Positions 33,052 through 43,164 of a DNA stretch of 64,000 nucleotides are shown here, one piece after another. Position 1 is the first letter of the stretch, and each line of letters begins with the position of its first letter. The notes under the pieces were generated by a model. It saw only the letters and a list, made by a program, of their open reading frames with translations. It made no database searches and was not told the origin of the DNA. This stretch comes from Prolixibacteraceae bacterium JC049. Lineage in GTDB: Bacteria; Bacteroidota; Bacteroidia; Bacteroidales; Prolixibacteraceae. Location of the stretch: NCBI GenBank assembly GCA_023369685.1, contig SACZ01000005.1:124001-188000 (forward strand). The letters run 5' to 3'. The position numbers were made by a program, and so were the translations under genes.

Positions 33052-35340
33052 TTATCTCTTAACGATACGTTGTTTCATTTGCTGGTTACCCAAGTTTATG
33101 ACAACAATATACACTCCTTTATCTAATCTTTCAGGAGTCCACTCAAACGAGTGACTTCCTGCCTTTTGGTAGCCCAACTGTTTCTGCCCAACAATGCGCC
33201 CGGTTGTATCGTAACAACAGAACGAAACATTACCAGAATTAGCAAGACTGTAGTTAAATTGTGTTGTATTAGTAAATGGATTAGGTGAAATGGTAAATCC
33301 ATTTTCATTCAACGAAACTTTAGCCGACTTAGCAGTTGGTGTGGTAGCGGTAATTACCAGCTCCAAATTCTGACCATTGGCATTGTGGTAAGCAATAGCA
33401 TTCTGGTCGAACTGATAATTACTTTTCGTAATATTAATAGAAACGGTTTCCCCTTGTTTTACAGGAAAATCGAATGTTCCCGGAGTTTTTAAACTTACAC
33501 TTTTTCCATCGGAAGAATAATGACAGGCGAAATGCACATCAGAAATTAAATTTCCATCCTGGTCGACTACTTTACCACGAATTGAATTGTAACAATTGTT
33601 AAGCTCATAAACCACGTCCATCACATCTCCAAACATGCTAAAATCATGAACAAAAGCAAATGGTCGTCGTGCACTTGTGCGCCAGCCTTTCATGATATAT
33701 GGTTTGGCAAACTGATATTCGTTTACAATTTTCGATTCGCTGGTAGAACCAAAGCCCATTGGTGAAGTAGTGCAATACATTGCTGGCACATACAGCTTCT
33801 TACTTTTATTGTTGATTGTAGGATTTTGATTCTCTGGAGCATCTCCTCCCCACGCAACGCTATTTCCCATTTGCCCACTCATGTTAGAAGCCATATCTCC
33901 TGTATTAGTGCCAAACATAACCACTTGTTTACCCGCATTAATCACATCAATAGGTCGCATTTCGGCCCAATCGGCATGAGCAGTATACAGTTTATTGTAT
34001 AGTCCTGATTTTTGCAAGAAATGTTTCAGGTCGCTATAGCTTACTCCTGAAGGCGAATCGATTTTCAGAATAATCATTTCTGAAGGGTTTTGATCGAGCC
34101 AATCTTTTATTTCGCGGAACACATCGGTTGGATTACGTTGTCCAAATGCACTGGAACCGTAATATTTACCATGAATAATTCCAACATTTCGCTCTAACCC
34201 AATATTAAATGGAAAAAACGAATAGTTTGGGTCTACTTCTATGAAGCGAATTCCTTGATCAAGCTGATGAGGAATATATTCTGAACTATTATTATTACCG
34301 CCAATGAATAAAGGAGGTGCAGTGTAGCTGTTATGCGTCGACGGCAAAGTAAAATCTTTAAATTTCTTATGCTGAAACCCACCGATTTTCTGATGGAAAT
34401 TCACCAAATGAAGATCTTTCTGCCATGTCCAGTTACTCAATAGTTTCGACTGCTTAATGTAACCTCTATTCTCGTGATCCTGATAAAAAACACGAAGTGA
34501 ATTACCATCTACAATAGCAGCAGGACTACAGCTTAAACGGATACCTTCGCATTTCTTATTCTGAAAACTACTTCCATCGAAATGAATAGACCACAAATCG
34601 TTTGAATCTCCACCAGCTCGGTGAAAGATTACAATTTTGTTCTGATACACTACAACATTAGGCGATCCTTTTAACCAAGCATTGGGAACCATCTTATCGC
34701 CTTCCCAACTAGTGCCGTTAAAAACATTGTACCATATTCGACCATCATTTCCCGAATCGTGATGAAATACATACAATTTTCCACCATAAACCACTGCACT
34801 CGGACTATTGGTCATTCCTGTGTTAGGAACTTTTACATCTGCGGCCCAATTCTGTCCATCGAATACCGAATACCACAAATCATGAGCATTTCCGCTACTC
34901 TGATGAAACAAGTACAGTTTATTTTGATATACCACTGCCGAAGGAGAATCGCTTAAACCAACATTATTCAACTTATGGTCGGCCGACCACCCATTACCGT
35001 TAAAAGTAGCATACCATAAGTCTCCCCCATTATTAGAGTCGTGATGAAAAGCAAATATTTTATTCTGAAACACAACTGCTCCCGGAGAGTGAGTCATTGA
35101 CAAATTATTAATTTTTGAAGCCAGTGACCATGTTCCATCGTCTTTTTCGAACCGGAATTGCAACTGTTTATTTTGCTCTCGTCCATGACAGAATAACCAA
35201 AGCTGGTTATTGTATTTTACAACCGATGGACTTTCAGACATTCCATGAGCTCCATTACCAATATTGTGCGGAGGATCGTAGGCCCATACAGACAGAGCCG
35301 CTTGTAGAAAAACAAAAATAGAAAGGTAAATTAGTTTCAT
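33052..35340 (-). CDS. Secreted PI-PLC-like phospholipase with lectin-like propeller and T9SS tail
   Basis: A 762-residue secreted protein; start at ATG 35340 gives a clean signal peptide (MKLIYLSIFVFLQAALSVWA). Residues about 22-310 are seven propeller-like repeats of about 45 residues (SPSAVVYQNKLYLFHQSSG, LWYSVFDGQNW), as in PLL-type fucose-binding lectins. A PI-PLC X domain follows (about 325-590): His in KDFTLPSTHNSYT, second His in GIIHGKYYG, and VIKLDSP-like text MIILKIDSPSG. Then a carboxypeptidase-regulatory-like beta domain (IRGKVVDQDGNLISDVHF) and a T9SS type A tail (ISPNPFTNTTQFNYSL to MKQRIVKR). It may cleave phosphoinositides or GPI anchors at surfaces. Confidence 0.87.
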   Translation of the reverse strand: MKLIYLSIFVFLQAALSVWAYDPPHNIGNGAHGMSESPSVVKYNNQLWLFCHGREQNKQLQFRFEKDDGTWSLASKINNLSMTHSPGAVVFQNKIFAFHHDSNNGGDLWYATFNGNGWSADHKLNNVGLSDSPSAVVYQNKLYLFHQSSGNAHDLWYSVFDGQNWAADVKVPNTGMTNSPSAVVYGGKLYVFHHDSGNDGRIWYNVFNGTSWEGDKMVPNAWLKGSPNVVVYQNKIVIFHRAGGDSNDLWSIHFDGSSFQNKKCEGIRLSCSPAAIVDGNSLRVFYQDHENRGYIKQSKLLSNWTWQKDLHLVNFHQKIGGFQHKKFKDFTLPSTHNSYTAPPLFIGGNNNSSEYIPHQLDQGIRFIEVDPNYSFFPFNIGLERNVGIIHGKYYGSSAFGQRNPTDVFREIKDWLDQNPSEMIILKIDSPSGVSYSDLKHFLQKSGLYNKLYTAHADWAEMRPIDVINAGKQVVMFGTNTGDMASNMSGQMGNSVAWGGDAPENQNPTINNKSKKLYVPAMYCTTSPMGFGSTSESKIVNEYQFAKPYIMKGWRTSARRPFAFVHDFSMFGDVMDVVYELNNCYNSIRGKVVDQDGNLISDVHFACHYSSDGKSVSLKTPGTFDFPVKQGETVSINITKSNYQFDQNAIAYHNANGQNLELVITATTPTAKSAKVSLNENGFTISPNPFTNTTQFNYSLANSGNVSFCCYDTTGRIVGQKQLGYQKAGSHSFEWTPERLDKGVYIVVINLGNQQMKQRIVKR

Positions 35341-35605
35341 ATACAGCAATTTAAAGATTAATAAATATGTTGTAATCCTCCCCTCTATAAAGCATATCTA
35401 TGTGGGGCAAAACACAGATTTACTTTACTCTTGAAAATACGAACACTATTCCTCAATGCTTTTATAGATAGCCGATACGCACTTATGGATCTGTTAATAC
35501 ATTCTAATCGCCGCTTTACAACCTGCACAATATACATAATATTTTTGCATTGCATATATCTTTTCAATAACTACCTCTTCTATTCACAATAAAAACCTCA
35601 TTTAA

Positions 35606-35634
35606 ACAAAAACACCCCGTCAAGCGACGAGGTG
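35606..35634 (-). terminator. Terminator of fmt
   Basis: On the minus strand, CACCTCGTC-gctt-GACGGGGTG (one T-G pair) followed by TTTTTGTTT, 21 bp after the fmt stop. The 265 bp between this and the PI-PLC-like start (35341-35605) hold no supported gene. Confidence 0.85.
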
Positions 35635-35655
35635 CAAGTGTATGATATTTTTTTG

Positions 35656-36633
35656 TTATTGCGCTTTATAGTTAGCCATTTGTTGAAAACCACGAAGTAA
35701 CGCATCTATTTTCATGCGCTTTTTACCAGCTAATTGAAGATCTTGCAGGTGCAACCAACCATCGGCACAAGCCACTTTGGCAAATGTCTTACCGTCAGTA
35801 TTGATCGTTCCTGGAGTCACTCCGGTTTCGACAATCTCCTTCTCGGCTTCATATAATTTAAAGCTAAGTTCTTTCCCCTCTTCAATAGGTAATAACTTAC
35901 TCCATGCTGCTGGATATGGACTCAAACCACGTACTTTATTATCGATTTTATCCACTGTTTCATTCCAGTCGATTAAACAATCGTTTTTGAATATTTTAGG
36001 AGCATGCTTCAGTTCATAACCCTTGGCTACCAACTCATCCTGACTGATAAATTTCACATCACCGGCAGCTAGTTCATCTACTGTATCAACAACAAGCTGT
36101 GCACCAATCACCATCAATTTATCGTGAATGGTCCCCACATTGTCTTTCTCGCTAATTTCAATCTTACGCTGAGCGATAATATTTCCGGTATCAATCTCGT
36201 GCTTCAGCAAAAAAGTGGTAACTCCCGTTTCTTTATCGCCATTCATTACTGCCCAGTTTAATGGAGCAGCTCCACGATAGCGAGGAAGTAACGAGCCATG
36301 AAGATTAAAAGTTCCCATTGGAGGCATATTCCAAACTAACTCCGGCAACATTCGGAAAGCAACCACAATCTGAAGATCGGCCTTTAAGCCCTCTAATTCT
36401 TGCAAGAATTCAGGGTTCTTCAATTTTTCAGGCTGCATAATATGCAAGTTTTGCTCCATTGCATATTTTTTCACTGCCGACATTGCCATTTTCTGCCCTC
36501 TTCCGGCAGGTTTGTCTGGCGATGTAATTACTCCAACAATATTGTATCCATTTTCAACCAATGCTTTTAAACTCTCCACCGCAAAATCGGGTGTTCCCAT
36601 AAAAACAATGCGTATATCTTTTGCTGACTTCAT
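35656..36633 (-). CDS. fmt: Methionyl-tRNA formyltransferase
   Basis: Formylates initiator Met-tRNA using 10-formyl-tetrahydrofolate. The start at ATG 36633 gives MKSAKDIRIVFMGTPDFAVE, the usual Bacteroidota N-terminus (an ATG at 36660 would add nine residues). Motifs: VITSPDKPAGRGQKM, the catalytic FNLHGSLLPRYRGAAPLNWA with Asn-His, and TGVTTFLLKHEIDTGNIIAQ. The C-terminal OB-like domain begins near 205 (VRGLSPYPAAW). Length 325 is normal. It is 12 bases downstream of the DUF5522 gene region and has its own terminator. Confidence 0.97.
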   Translation of the reverse strand: MKSAKDIRIVFMGTPDFAVESLKALVENGYNIVGVITSPDKPAGRGQKMAMSAVKKYAMEQNLHIMQPEKLKNPEFLQELEGLKADLQIVVAFRMLPELVWNMPPMGTFNLHGSLLPRYRGAAPLNWAVMNGDKETGVTTFLLKHEIDTGNIIAQRKIEISEKDNVGTIHDKLMVIGAQLVVDTVDELAAGDVKFISQDELVAKGYELKHAPKIFKNDCLIDWNETVDKIDNKVRGLSPYPAAWSKLLPIEEGKELSFKLYEAEKEIVETGVTPGTINTDGKTFAKVACADGWLHLQDLQLAGKKRMKIDALLRGFQQMANYKAQ

Positions 36634-36672
36634 CGATTTAATTTTTGCTTTGAAATTCAATTAACCTAATGG

Positions 36673-36873
36673 CTAGGGATTACGTAATGTGCGATTACCT
36701 TTTACCGCCTTGGGATGATAAGGACAGTGCTTACATCCGTTGGCGCAGCAGTAACCTCTGTTGCGTAAATATTTTTCGGTCATAATGCGGTAACCAGCTT
36801 TGCTCATGTAATAGTCTTCACCTTCTTTTAACTGATCGCCGTAACCGGTATCGAAATCATCGAAATAGCCCAT
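36673..36873 (-). CDS. DUF5522 family small cysteine-rich protein
   Basis: A 66-residue protein with the family core EDYYMSKAGYRIMTEKYLRN, then RGYCCANGCKHCPYHP, a CCxxxCxxCPY cysteine cluster likely to bind zinc or an iron-sulfur centre. Function is unknown. In many Bacteroidota it is next to translation or cofactor genes; here it lies between ribBA and fmt on the same strand. It starts at ATG 36873, 102 bp after ribBA with ribBA's terminator between, so it probably has its own promoter. Confidence 0.85.
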   Translation of the reverse strand: MGYFDDFDTGYGDQLKEGEDYYMSKAGYRIMTEKYLRNRGYCCANGCKHCPYHPKAVKGNRTLRNP

Positions 36874-36934
36874 AATAGCTCTATCTTTTATATTCAGAAT
36901 AAAAGTACAAAAATCCCATGAGCTATGAACTGAA

Positions 36935-36963
36935 AATAAAAAAGCCCCATAAAATGAGGCTTT
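36935..36963 (-). terminator. Terminator of ribBA
   Basis: On the minus strand, AAAGCCTCA-tttta-TGGGGCTTT followed by TTTATTTTC, 12 bp after the ribBA stop. Confidence 0.85.
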
Positions 36964-36974
36964 ATTTATTCTAT

Positions 36975-38213
36975 TTATTTGTCGTCGTATTTAAACTTAT
37001 CCAGATGGTGTCCCATTCTGTCGCGCTTGGTCTTCATGTAAAACTCATTGAAACTATTCGGTTCCACTTCCAATGCTACATTCTCTACCACTTCTAAGTC
37101 GTAGCCTTCCAAACCAACACGCTTAATTGGATTGTTGCTCATCAAGCACATTTTACGCACTCCTACCTGACGTAAGATAGATGCACCAACACCATAATCA
37201 CGCTCATCAGCATCGAAGCCCAAGTGCAAGTTGGCATCTACCGTATCTAATCCTTCGTCCTGCAATTGGTAGGCTTTTATTTTATTCATCAAGCCAATAC
37301 CGCGACCTTCTTGTTGTAAGTAAACCACAACACCTTTGCCTTCTTGTTCGATCAATTCCATTGCTTTATGCAACTGCTCGCCACACTCACAACGTTTCGA
37401 TCCGAAGATATCACCAGTCATACATGAAGAGTGTACACGAACCATTACTGCTTCGTCTTCCTCCCACTCACCTTTTACCAAGGCAACATGCTCCTGACCG
37501 TTTGATTTTTGCATGAAAGGAATAACATGAAAATCGCCCCACTGAGTAGGTAAACTTACTTTCACTCCCTTTTTCACCAAACTCTCCGATTTCAATCGAT
37601 AAGCAATAAGGTCTTTAATGGTAACAATCTTAAGATCGAACTTCTCAGCCACCTCTACCAATTGAGGCAGACGAGCCATTGTTCCATCTTCGTTCATGAT
37701 TTCCACCAACGCACCTGAAGGTTGCAAACCAGCCAAACGGGCTAAATCAACTGCTGCTTCAGTGTGACCACTTCTTCGCAATACTCCTCGCTCTTTCGCA
37801 CGAAGAGGAAAAATATGTCCAGGTCGTGCCAACTCCTCAGGTTTTGTCTCAGGATTGGCCAATTTAGTTATTGTAACAAATCTGTCGTATGCAGAAATTC
37901 CTGTAGTACACCCTTCACCTACGGCATCAACCGAAATGGTAAAAGCTGTTTCATAAACGGCAGTATTACTTCCCACCATCATGTCTAACTCCAACTCTTC
38001 GCAACGCTTCTCTGTAATTGCTACACAAACAAGTCCACGACCATGAGTTGCCATGAAGTTGACTTTTTCAGGTGTTACTTTTTCTGAGGCAATGATAAAA
38101 TCACCTTCGTTCTCGCGATCTTCGTCATCCACAACAATAACGAATTTTCCTTCACGAATATCTTCGATCGCCTCTTCAATTGTGTTTAATTTAAATTCTT
38201 CCACCACTACCAA
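36975..38213 (-). CDS. ribBA: Bifunctional DHBP synthase / GTP cyclohydrolase II
   Basis: Catalyses the first committed steps of riboflavin synthesis. The N-terminal DHBP synthase half (about 1-205) has [18 protein letters not shown] and [13 protein letters not shown]; the C-terminal GTP cyclohydrolase II half (about 210-405) has [22 protein letters not shown] with the three zinc cysteines, and [18 protein letters not shown]. No ATG is available at the N-terminus: the start used is TTG (38211-38213), with GTG at 38207 and 38204 as alternatives. It follows the GT2 gene at 11 bp and may be cotranscribed with the envelope genes upstream. Confidence 0.96.
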   Translation of the reverse strand: MVVVEEFKLNTIEEAIEDIREGKFVIVVDDEDRENEGDFIIASEKVTPEKVNFMATHGRGLVCVAITEKRCEELELDMMVGSNTAVYETAFTISVDAVGEGCTTGISAYDRFVTITKLANPETKPEELARPGHIFPLRAKERGVLRRSGHTEAAVDLARLAGLQPSGALVEIMNEDGTMARLPQLVEVAEKFDLKIVTIKDLIAYRLKSESLVKKGVKVSLPTQWGDFHVIPFMQKSNGQEHVALVKGEWEEDEAVMVRVHSSCMTGDIFGSKRCECGEQLHKAMELIEQEGKGVVVYLQQEGRGIGLMNKIKAYQLQDEGLDTVDANLHLGFDADERDYGVGASILRQVGVRKMCLMSNNPIKRVGLEGYDLEVVENVALEVEPNSFNEFYMKTKRDRMGHHLDKFKYDDK

Positions 38214-38224
38214 TTTTGTATTCC

Positions 38225-39388
38225 CTAACGTTTAGTAGGTTCCCATGCACTTGTTTTAACTCCTTTCAATGATTTAAAGAAACCTATGAATAAAGCTAAG
38301 TTCATAACATAGAAGTGCGTGAGAAAGCGCAAAAGTATAAAATGTTTATTGATTTTCATGAGTATCAAGTCGAATGATACTGCTGCGAAAGAAACTAAAT
38401 AGAGGTATAAAAACCAACGATAAATGTCAGTTTTGGCCAACAAAACAAGACTTAACCCCATCAATATCAAAAAGAAAGGACCCAACCAGCGTAACACCTT
38501 ATGCGATACAATTGAGAAGCCAACCCCATTTCGCTTTATTAACACATCCTTAAACATGCGGAGGTTTTGGAAGTTACCGGTAGCAATTCTAATCTTGCGG
38601 CGGAATTCTTCTTGAATATGAGGAGACACATTCTCGGTACAAATGGCTTTTAAATCCTGAAGCACCTTTCGATTTTCACTTAGTGCCTTCATGGTGATGT
38701 AATAATCATCCACCAGGTAACGTGGTGGCACAGGTCTGAAATCTTCTTTTCTGATTGCATAACATGCTCCGAACACGCCAGCTACTGCTCCCCAAATTTT
38801 TCCTTCCAGATATTTCACACGCATCTCGCGCGACATATACATTTTCTCCTGAGCAACACCTTCTTCCGATTTCTTTTGCCTACTGCAGATGTTTCCTCCA
38901 ACAATAGCAACATCATCTGCTTTAAAGTGCTTTATCAGTTCGTAAATAGTGTAAGGTTTGAAATATACTTTCGCATCAGTCATTATCAATACATCGCCAC
39001 TGGCAATACTTACCAAATGATTTATCACTGCTGGTTTCCCCTGGCGATTGGGAAAATCAACGAATTGTAGGCGAGGTTCATCCTCTGCCATTCGTTTAAG
39101 CAGGTTATTGGTCTCATCATTCGATCGGTCTGACCCAACAATTACCTCTAGTTTATCAGCTGGATAATCGGTATCGAAAGTCGATTTGATTTTCTCAACG
39201 ATTACCGCTTCTTCGTTATAAACCGATAGTAGCACACTTACTTTAGGCAAGTTATCGGTTCTTGAATGTTTTTTTCGCTTTCTGGTTACCAGTCGCCCCC
39301 ATATTTCCAATAAAATATGAAAACCAACGTAGGTATAAAAAAGAGCTGCCACACAACTCCAAAACAATATCTCAAATACTAACTCCAT
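38225..39388 (-). CDS. Membrane-bound family 2 glycosyltransferase
   Basis: A 387-residue processive-type GT2. One N-terminal helix (about 5-28), then the GT-A domain: [48 protein letters not shown] (DxD-like), [10 protein letters not shown] and [11 protein letters not shown]. Three hydrophobic segments at the end (about 295-375). This layout is that of bacterial enzymes making surface or exported polysaccharide. It overlaps the GT4 gene by 10 bp, and LptF/G lies upstream, so these three form an envelope-assembly unit. Substrate is unknown. Confidence 0.9.
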   Translation of the reverse strand: MELVFEILFWSCVAALFYTYVGFHILLEIWGRLVTRKRKKHSRTDNLPKVSVLLSVYNEEAVIVEKIKSTFDTDYPADKLEVIVGSDRSNDETNNLLKRMAEDEPRLQFVDFPNRQGKPAVINHLVSIASGDVLIMTDAKVYFKPYTIYELIKHFKADDVAIVGGNICSRQKKSEEGVAQEKMYMSREMRVKYLEGKIWGAVAGVFGACYAIRKEDFRPVPPRYLVDDYYITMKALSENRKVLQDLKAICTENVSPHIQEEFRRKIRIATGNFQNLRMFKDVLIKRNGVGFSIVSHKVLRWLGPFFLILMGLSLVLLAKTDIYRWFLYLYLVSFAAVSFDLILMKINKHFILLRFLTHFYVMNLALFIGFFKSLKGVKTSAWEPTKR

Positions 39389-40599
39389 TGTCCTTCAAAG
39401 TTAAGACCCTTTTCATAGAATTGAATCACATTTTCTGCAATTTTTAGATTGTCCAGTTCGTTTTCAACCCATTCCTGTCCGGCTTCTCCCAACAGCTTTG
39501 CTTTCCCGTTATTATTCAGAAGTTCAATTGTTGTCGCAATAAATTCCTCTGGATGGTTGGCTATATTCAGGTGTACATCATTTTTCACGTCAATTCCCTC
39601 TGCACCAATAGATGTAGAAATAATTGGGCAAGCCAATGAAAGTCCTTCCACAATTTTTATTCGCATGCCACCACCAGACAAGAGAGGCACCAACATTATA
39701 CCATGATTCGACATAAAGCTTGACGCATCATCCACTTCGCCATGCAGCTCTACATTTCTATACATAGATAGTTCGTCCAACAGTTTTTTATCGCCATTTC
39801 TACCTGCAATATGAAACACCACATCGGGACAAGCTTCTACTATCTGAGGCCAACACTCCTTAAAGAACCATCGCAATCCTTCAATATTCGGATGCCAATC
39901 CAATGCTCCCAAATGAAACAACGCTCGAACAGCTGTTGACTTCTTGGCATTTTTCATTGGACTGATACCTGTTGGCGTTACTTTATGTGGAGATTTATCC
40001 AGATACGTTCTCTGCCAATAAAGACTATCGCGTTCTGAAATTGGTAATATTCCATTAAATCGGTTGGCATAACTTTTTTCGAACTTCTTAAGTCGACCCA
40101 ACATCAAAAAGATATAGAGTTTCTCCAATCCTTTTGCTTGCTTTAACCTGCGTCGCCAAATTTCCGATTCCACATTATGAGCCCGGTAAATAACCTTCGC
40201 ATTGCTCTTATGCCTAACTAACTCTACATAATGACATACGTAAAGGCCTTCAAACTGAACTATATCGAAAGAATTCTCTTCCAAGATTTTCTGAAGTCGA
40301 CAAGCAAAATTGTAATCCAGAAAACGAGCAGCATTATAAGGTAAAGAAGAAAAAAATAGGTTAATAAATGCTCCTTTTGCAGTAATAGGAGCAGGCACAT
40401 CATGTATAAACCACTTGATATTCTTTTTCAACTCAGATGGAATATCTTCAACTTGGACGGGGTGCTTTTTAGTACTCATAGCAAGAACAGAAACATTGTG
40501 TCCCAATTCTTCATACGCTTTTAATAAGCTAAAAGTAGCAATAGCTCCCCCATCGTGAAGCGGATATGGTACTTTATTACTTACTATGAGTATGTTCAT
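39379..40599 (-). CDS. Family 4 glycosyltransferase
   Basis: A 406-residue GT-B fold enzyme. N-terminal acceptor domain with ILIVSNKVPYPLHDGGAIAT and RAHNVESEIWRRRLKQ; C-terminal donor domain with GALDWHPNIEGLRWFF, VVFHIAGRNGDKKLL, VELHGEVDDASSFM and the EX7E-region VPLLSGGGMRIKIVEGLSLACPIISTSIGAEG. It resembles the sugar transferases of the PEP-CTERM/Stp1-like group. It starts 3 bp after the LptF/G stop. Product not predictable. Confidence 0.92.
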   Translation of the reverse strand: MNILIVSNKVPYPLHDGGAIATFSLLKAYEELGHNVSVLAMSTKKHPVQVEDIPSELKKNIKWFIHDVPAPITAKGAFINLFFSSLPYNAARFLDYNFACRLQKILEENSFDIVQFEGLYVCHYVELVRHKSNAKVIYRAHNVESEIWRRRLKQAKGLEKLYIFLMLGRLKKFEKSYANRFNGILPISERDSLYWQRTYLDKSPHKVTPTGISPMKNAKKSTAVRALFHLGALDWHPNIEGLRWFFKECWPQIVEACPDVVFHIAGRNGDKKLLDELSMYRNVELHGEVDDASSFMSNHGIMLVPLLSGGGMRIKIVEGLSLACPIISTSIGAEGIDVKNDVHLNIANHPEEFIATTIELLNNNGKAKLLGEAGQEWVENELDNLKIAENVIQFYEKGLNFEGQWS

Positions 40600-40602
40600 C
40601 TG

Positions 40603-42096
40603 TTAAACCGATTCCTTAGGTTCTTCTTTTTTCTTTTTCTTAAAGATGTTCAACTTCTTGAAGAAGTCCAAATAAGCTTCGCTTGACATTAAGGATGAAT
40701 CGTTTGCAGCCTTGTAAGTAAGAAAAACACCAACAGGAGCAAATATAGATGTCGACATCCAAACGGCCTGCCATAGTATCCACGATCCTTCGCGTCCAAA
40801 CTTCTCACCGGTAGTAGAAATGATATGATAGAAAATGAACAAAAATACCGAGACCACCACAGGCATTCCCAATCCTCCTTTTCGAATAATTGCCCCTAAA
40901 GGTGCTCCAATAAAGAAGAATATTAAACATGCCAATGACAATGTGATCTTCTTATGCCATTCTATATCGTGCTTGTAGATAATCTTTTGACTATTGTAAA
41001 AATCAATCATTTTACGACTGATTTCACCTTCGTTGTTACGCGCACTTTGCAAACTACTTTCCAAAATTTGCAACTTATTCTCATCGGAGTAAGCCAGATA
41101 AATACTATCCATGTTATGAACAGCAATAGAGTCACTGGTAATATCCCTCACTTCTAGCTGAACAGTATCTGGTCGTATGGCATTGAATAAATGCTTTGTC
41201 ATTTGAGAGTTGAAATTCATTCTTGTCACAAAACGTTCTACTCTCTTATTTAGCACACTATCAAGCGAATCTTTCTTAACCTCCAAGTGTCTCAAGCTTA
41301 ACATCTTATACAGGCTTCGAGCATGTTTTTCGTCCATTCGTTCTAAATCAAAACCATTTAATTCGTTTATGATAACCTGCTTGCTAAACTTATCTCGTTG
41401 AAATGGATGGTTATTAGGCCTTTTGTAATCCTTAGGCATATCGCTATAACGCTCGCCACTATACAAAGTCATTTGCATATTGCGCATATCCTTAGTCATC
41501 TCAATTCGACCTGAATCGGCAACAATAACCACATTGTTATAAGTACTACTTCGTCCTGAATGATCGTAAATCATGATATCGCGCAACATACCATTATCAT
41601 TATCTACATCATTCACCTTAATTACAAAGTCATCAAAATCGTAAGTGAATATCCCTTCCTGAATAGCAACTTCCGGGTTTTTCCGCTGAATACTCCATAA
41701 GAGCGTATACATTTTGGTATTAACAACTGGTAAAACAAAGTTGGAAAAACAAAATGCAGCAACAGCTAACGATACAGAGAAGATAATTAGTGGACGCATA
41801 GCTCGTGTTAGAGAAATACCTGCTGCTTTTATGGCAGTAAGCTCATAATTCTCTCCCATATTTCCGAATGCCATCAACGATGCTAACAATACTGAAAGTG
41901 GCAAAGCCAACGGAATAATTGATAGTACCATGTAGCCAAACAGCTCAGCTATAACCATGGTATCCAACCCTTTTCCAACAATATCATCGAGTTTTTGCCA
42001 TAGCAATTGCATCATCAATACGAAAATGCAAATAAAAAGAGTCATAAAAAATGGCCCCAGAAAACTTCTAATAATAAACCAATGTAGTCGTTTCAC
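40603..42096 (-). CDS. LptF/LptG-family permease
   Basis: A 497-residue inner-membrane protein of the YjgP/YjgQ family, which with LptB extracts lipopolysaccharide from the inner membrane. Three helices at the N-terminus (MKRLHWFIIRSFLGPFFMTL at the start; SIIPLALPLSVLLASLMAFG), a long periplasmic region (about 105-395), and three C-terminal helices with FFIGAPLGAIIRKGGLGMPVVVS, the family signature. A Lys-rich tail ends KKKKKEEPKESV. Bacteroidota often carry two such proteins; which one this is (F or G) is not clear. Confidence 0.92.
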   Translation of the reverse strand: MKRLHWFIIRSFLGPFFMTLFICIFVLMMQLLWQKLDDIVGKGLDTMVIAELFGYMVLSIIPLALPLSVLLASLMAFGNMGENYELTAIKAAGISLTRAMRPLIIFSVSLAVAAFCFSNFVLPVVNTKMYTLLWSIQRKNPEVAIQEGIFTYDFDDFVIKVNDVDNDNGMLRDIMIYDHSGRSSTYNNVVIVADSGRIEMTKDMRNMQMTLYSGERYSDMPKDYKRPNNHPFQRDKFSKQVIINELNGFDLERMDEKHARSLYKMLSLRHLEVKKDSLDSVLNKRVERFVTRMNFNSQMTKHLFNAIRPDTVQLEVRDITSDSIAVHNMDSIYLAYSDENKLQILESSLQSARNNEGEISRKMIDFYNSQKIIYKHDIEWHKKITLSLACLIFFFIGAPLGAIIRKGGLGMPVVVSVFLFIFYHIISTTGEKFGREGSWILWQAVWMSTSIFAPVGVFLTYKAANDSSLMSSEAYLDFFKKLNIFKKKKKEEPKESV

Positions 42097-42218
42097 TCCG
42101 ATCTTTTTTATTAAAGAAACGTCTGCAAAACTAATTTATTTTAGGGAATAATTCCATCGGACTAGTAAATGAATTAGAAATACACACACTTCCACACTTT
42201 ATGCCTTTCAAATACGAA

Positions 42219-42599
42219 TTACGATCCTAACACATGTTTTAAGTCAGACACCTGAGAATTCCAAAGCTCTTTGGTCTCGTCCACTTCATCTTCATCGGCA
42301 TAATCGATAATGATTAGTGAAACATCACCTGTAAGTTCATCTTTATTTATTCTGAATTCGAAATATTTTCCGTCATCTTCATTTTCCCAATCAAAACGCA
42401 CCATCGATCCTTCTTTTTGAAGTGATTTTTGGGCAATCTGTTCCGAACCTTCCCAAACAAAAGCAAATTTCTTTCCACTTACTCTAACATCATCGGCAAA
42501 CCATTCTGAAAGACCCGCAGCAGTACTAAGACGATTAAACAACACTTTTGGGGAGCACTTCATGACATACTCAAGACTAATTTTCACTTTTTCTTCCAT
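42219..42599 (-). CDS. START-like / SRPBCC fold protein
   Basis: A 126-residue protein from the ATG at 42599 (longer upstream reading lies over the tRNA promoter region and is rejected). MEEKVKISLEYVMKCSPKVL and FNRLSTAAGLSEWFADDVRV are typical of the AHSA1/START-like group found in Bacteroidota, a helix-grip fold with a hydrophobic cavity. The C-terminus has an acidic run (DYADEDEVDETKE) and a long helix. Ligand is unknown. It is divergent from tRNA-Met and upstream of the LptF/G gene with a 122-bp gap. Confidence 0.88.
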   Translation of the reverse strand: MEEKVKISLEYVMKCSPKVLFNRLSTAAGLSEWFADDVRVSGKKFAFVWEGSEQIAQKSLQKEGSMVRFDWENEDDGKYFEFRINKDELTGDVSLIIIDYADEDEVDETKELWNSQVSDLKHVLGS

Positions 42600-42704
42600 A
42601 TTCAATCTTATTAGGCTTTCTGCAATGTAAATATTATCCTCCAAATAACCAATCGAATAGCTATCATCGCAATATTTTTTTACATTTTTTTTTGCAGAAA
42701 GTGT

Positions 42705-42734
42705 TTTGAGATTTAAAAAAAGCCTATATATTTG
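42705..42734 (+). promoter_or_regulatory. Promoter of tRNA-Met
   Basis: TTTG (42705-42708), 18-bp spacer, TATATTTG (42727-42734): a near-perfect match to the Bacteroidota consensus TTTG-N19-TAnnTTTG, with the expected start about 40 bp before the mature tRNA. Confidence 0.75.
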
Positions 42735-42778
42735 CAGCGCATTTGAGAACGACACAGGCGTTACAAAGCAAGGGAAAT

Positions 42779-42852
42779 GGCGAGGTAGCTCAGCTGGTTA
42801 GAGCGCAGGATTCATAATCCTGAGGTCGCGAGTTCAAGTCTCGCTCTCGCTA
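42779..42852 (+). tRNA. tRNA-Met (anticodon CAU), elongator type
   Basis: A 74-nt cloverleaf: acceptor GGCGAGG / TCTCGCT, D-arm GCTC...GAGC, anticodon stem CAGGA / TCCTG with loop TTCATAA (anticodon CAT), T-arm GCGAG-TTCAAGT-CTCGC, discriminator A, CCA not encoded. A paired first position and no run of three G-C pairs in the anticodon stem argue against the initiator. A lysidine-modified tRNA-Ile2 also has CAU in the gene and is the main alternative. Confidence 0.93.
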
Positions 42853-42855
42853 CAA

Positions 42856-42884
42856 AAAGGAAGCAATTTTTGCTTCCTTTTTTT
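42856..42884 (+). terminator. Terminator of tRNA-Met
   Basis: AAAGGAAGCAA-ttt-TTGCTTCCTTT stem followed by TTTT, 3 bp after the tRNA. The next 280 bp (42885-43164) carry no gene and should hold the promoter of the HzsA-related gene. Confidence 0.9.
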
Positions 42885-43164
42885 GTTTCTAAACTTTTCT
42901 ACAAAACCCACCTTTTTCAATCTACTTTTCGCCTCAATACTTATCCAGACAAATGTTTCACATTTTGCCTCAAGTATCAGCTTATTTTATTGACATATAG
43001 CCTCTACTAAGATTGAGACTAATTCCCACCACTCCAGACACAAACAACAACACCCTGACAACCAGCAAAATACATCAAATCACCATTCAATATCTCTTTT
43101 AGCTGTTTTTTGATCTAAGTTGATACTGTAAATTGCCTTTCGAACTAATTCAAATATTGATCAA

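Noticed and set aside
35385-35567. 60-codon minus-strand frame between the PI-PLC-like gene and fmt
   Set aside because: Low-information, no ribosome site, and no resemblance to any family.
42600-42755. N-terminal extension of the START-like protein
   Set aside because: It covers the tRNA-Met promoter and part of its leader; the ATG at 42599 gives the family start.
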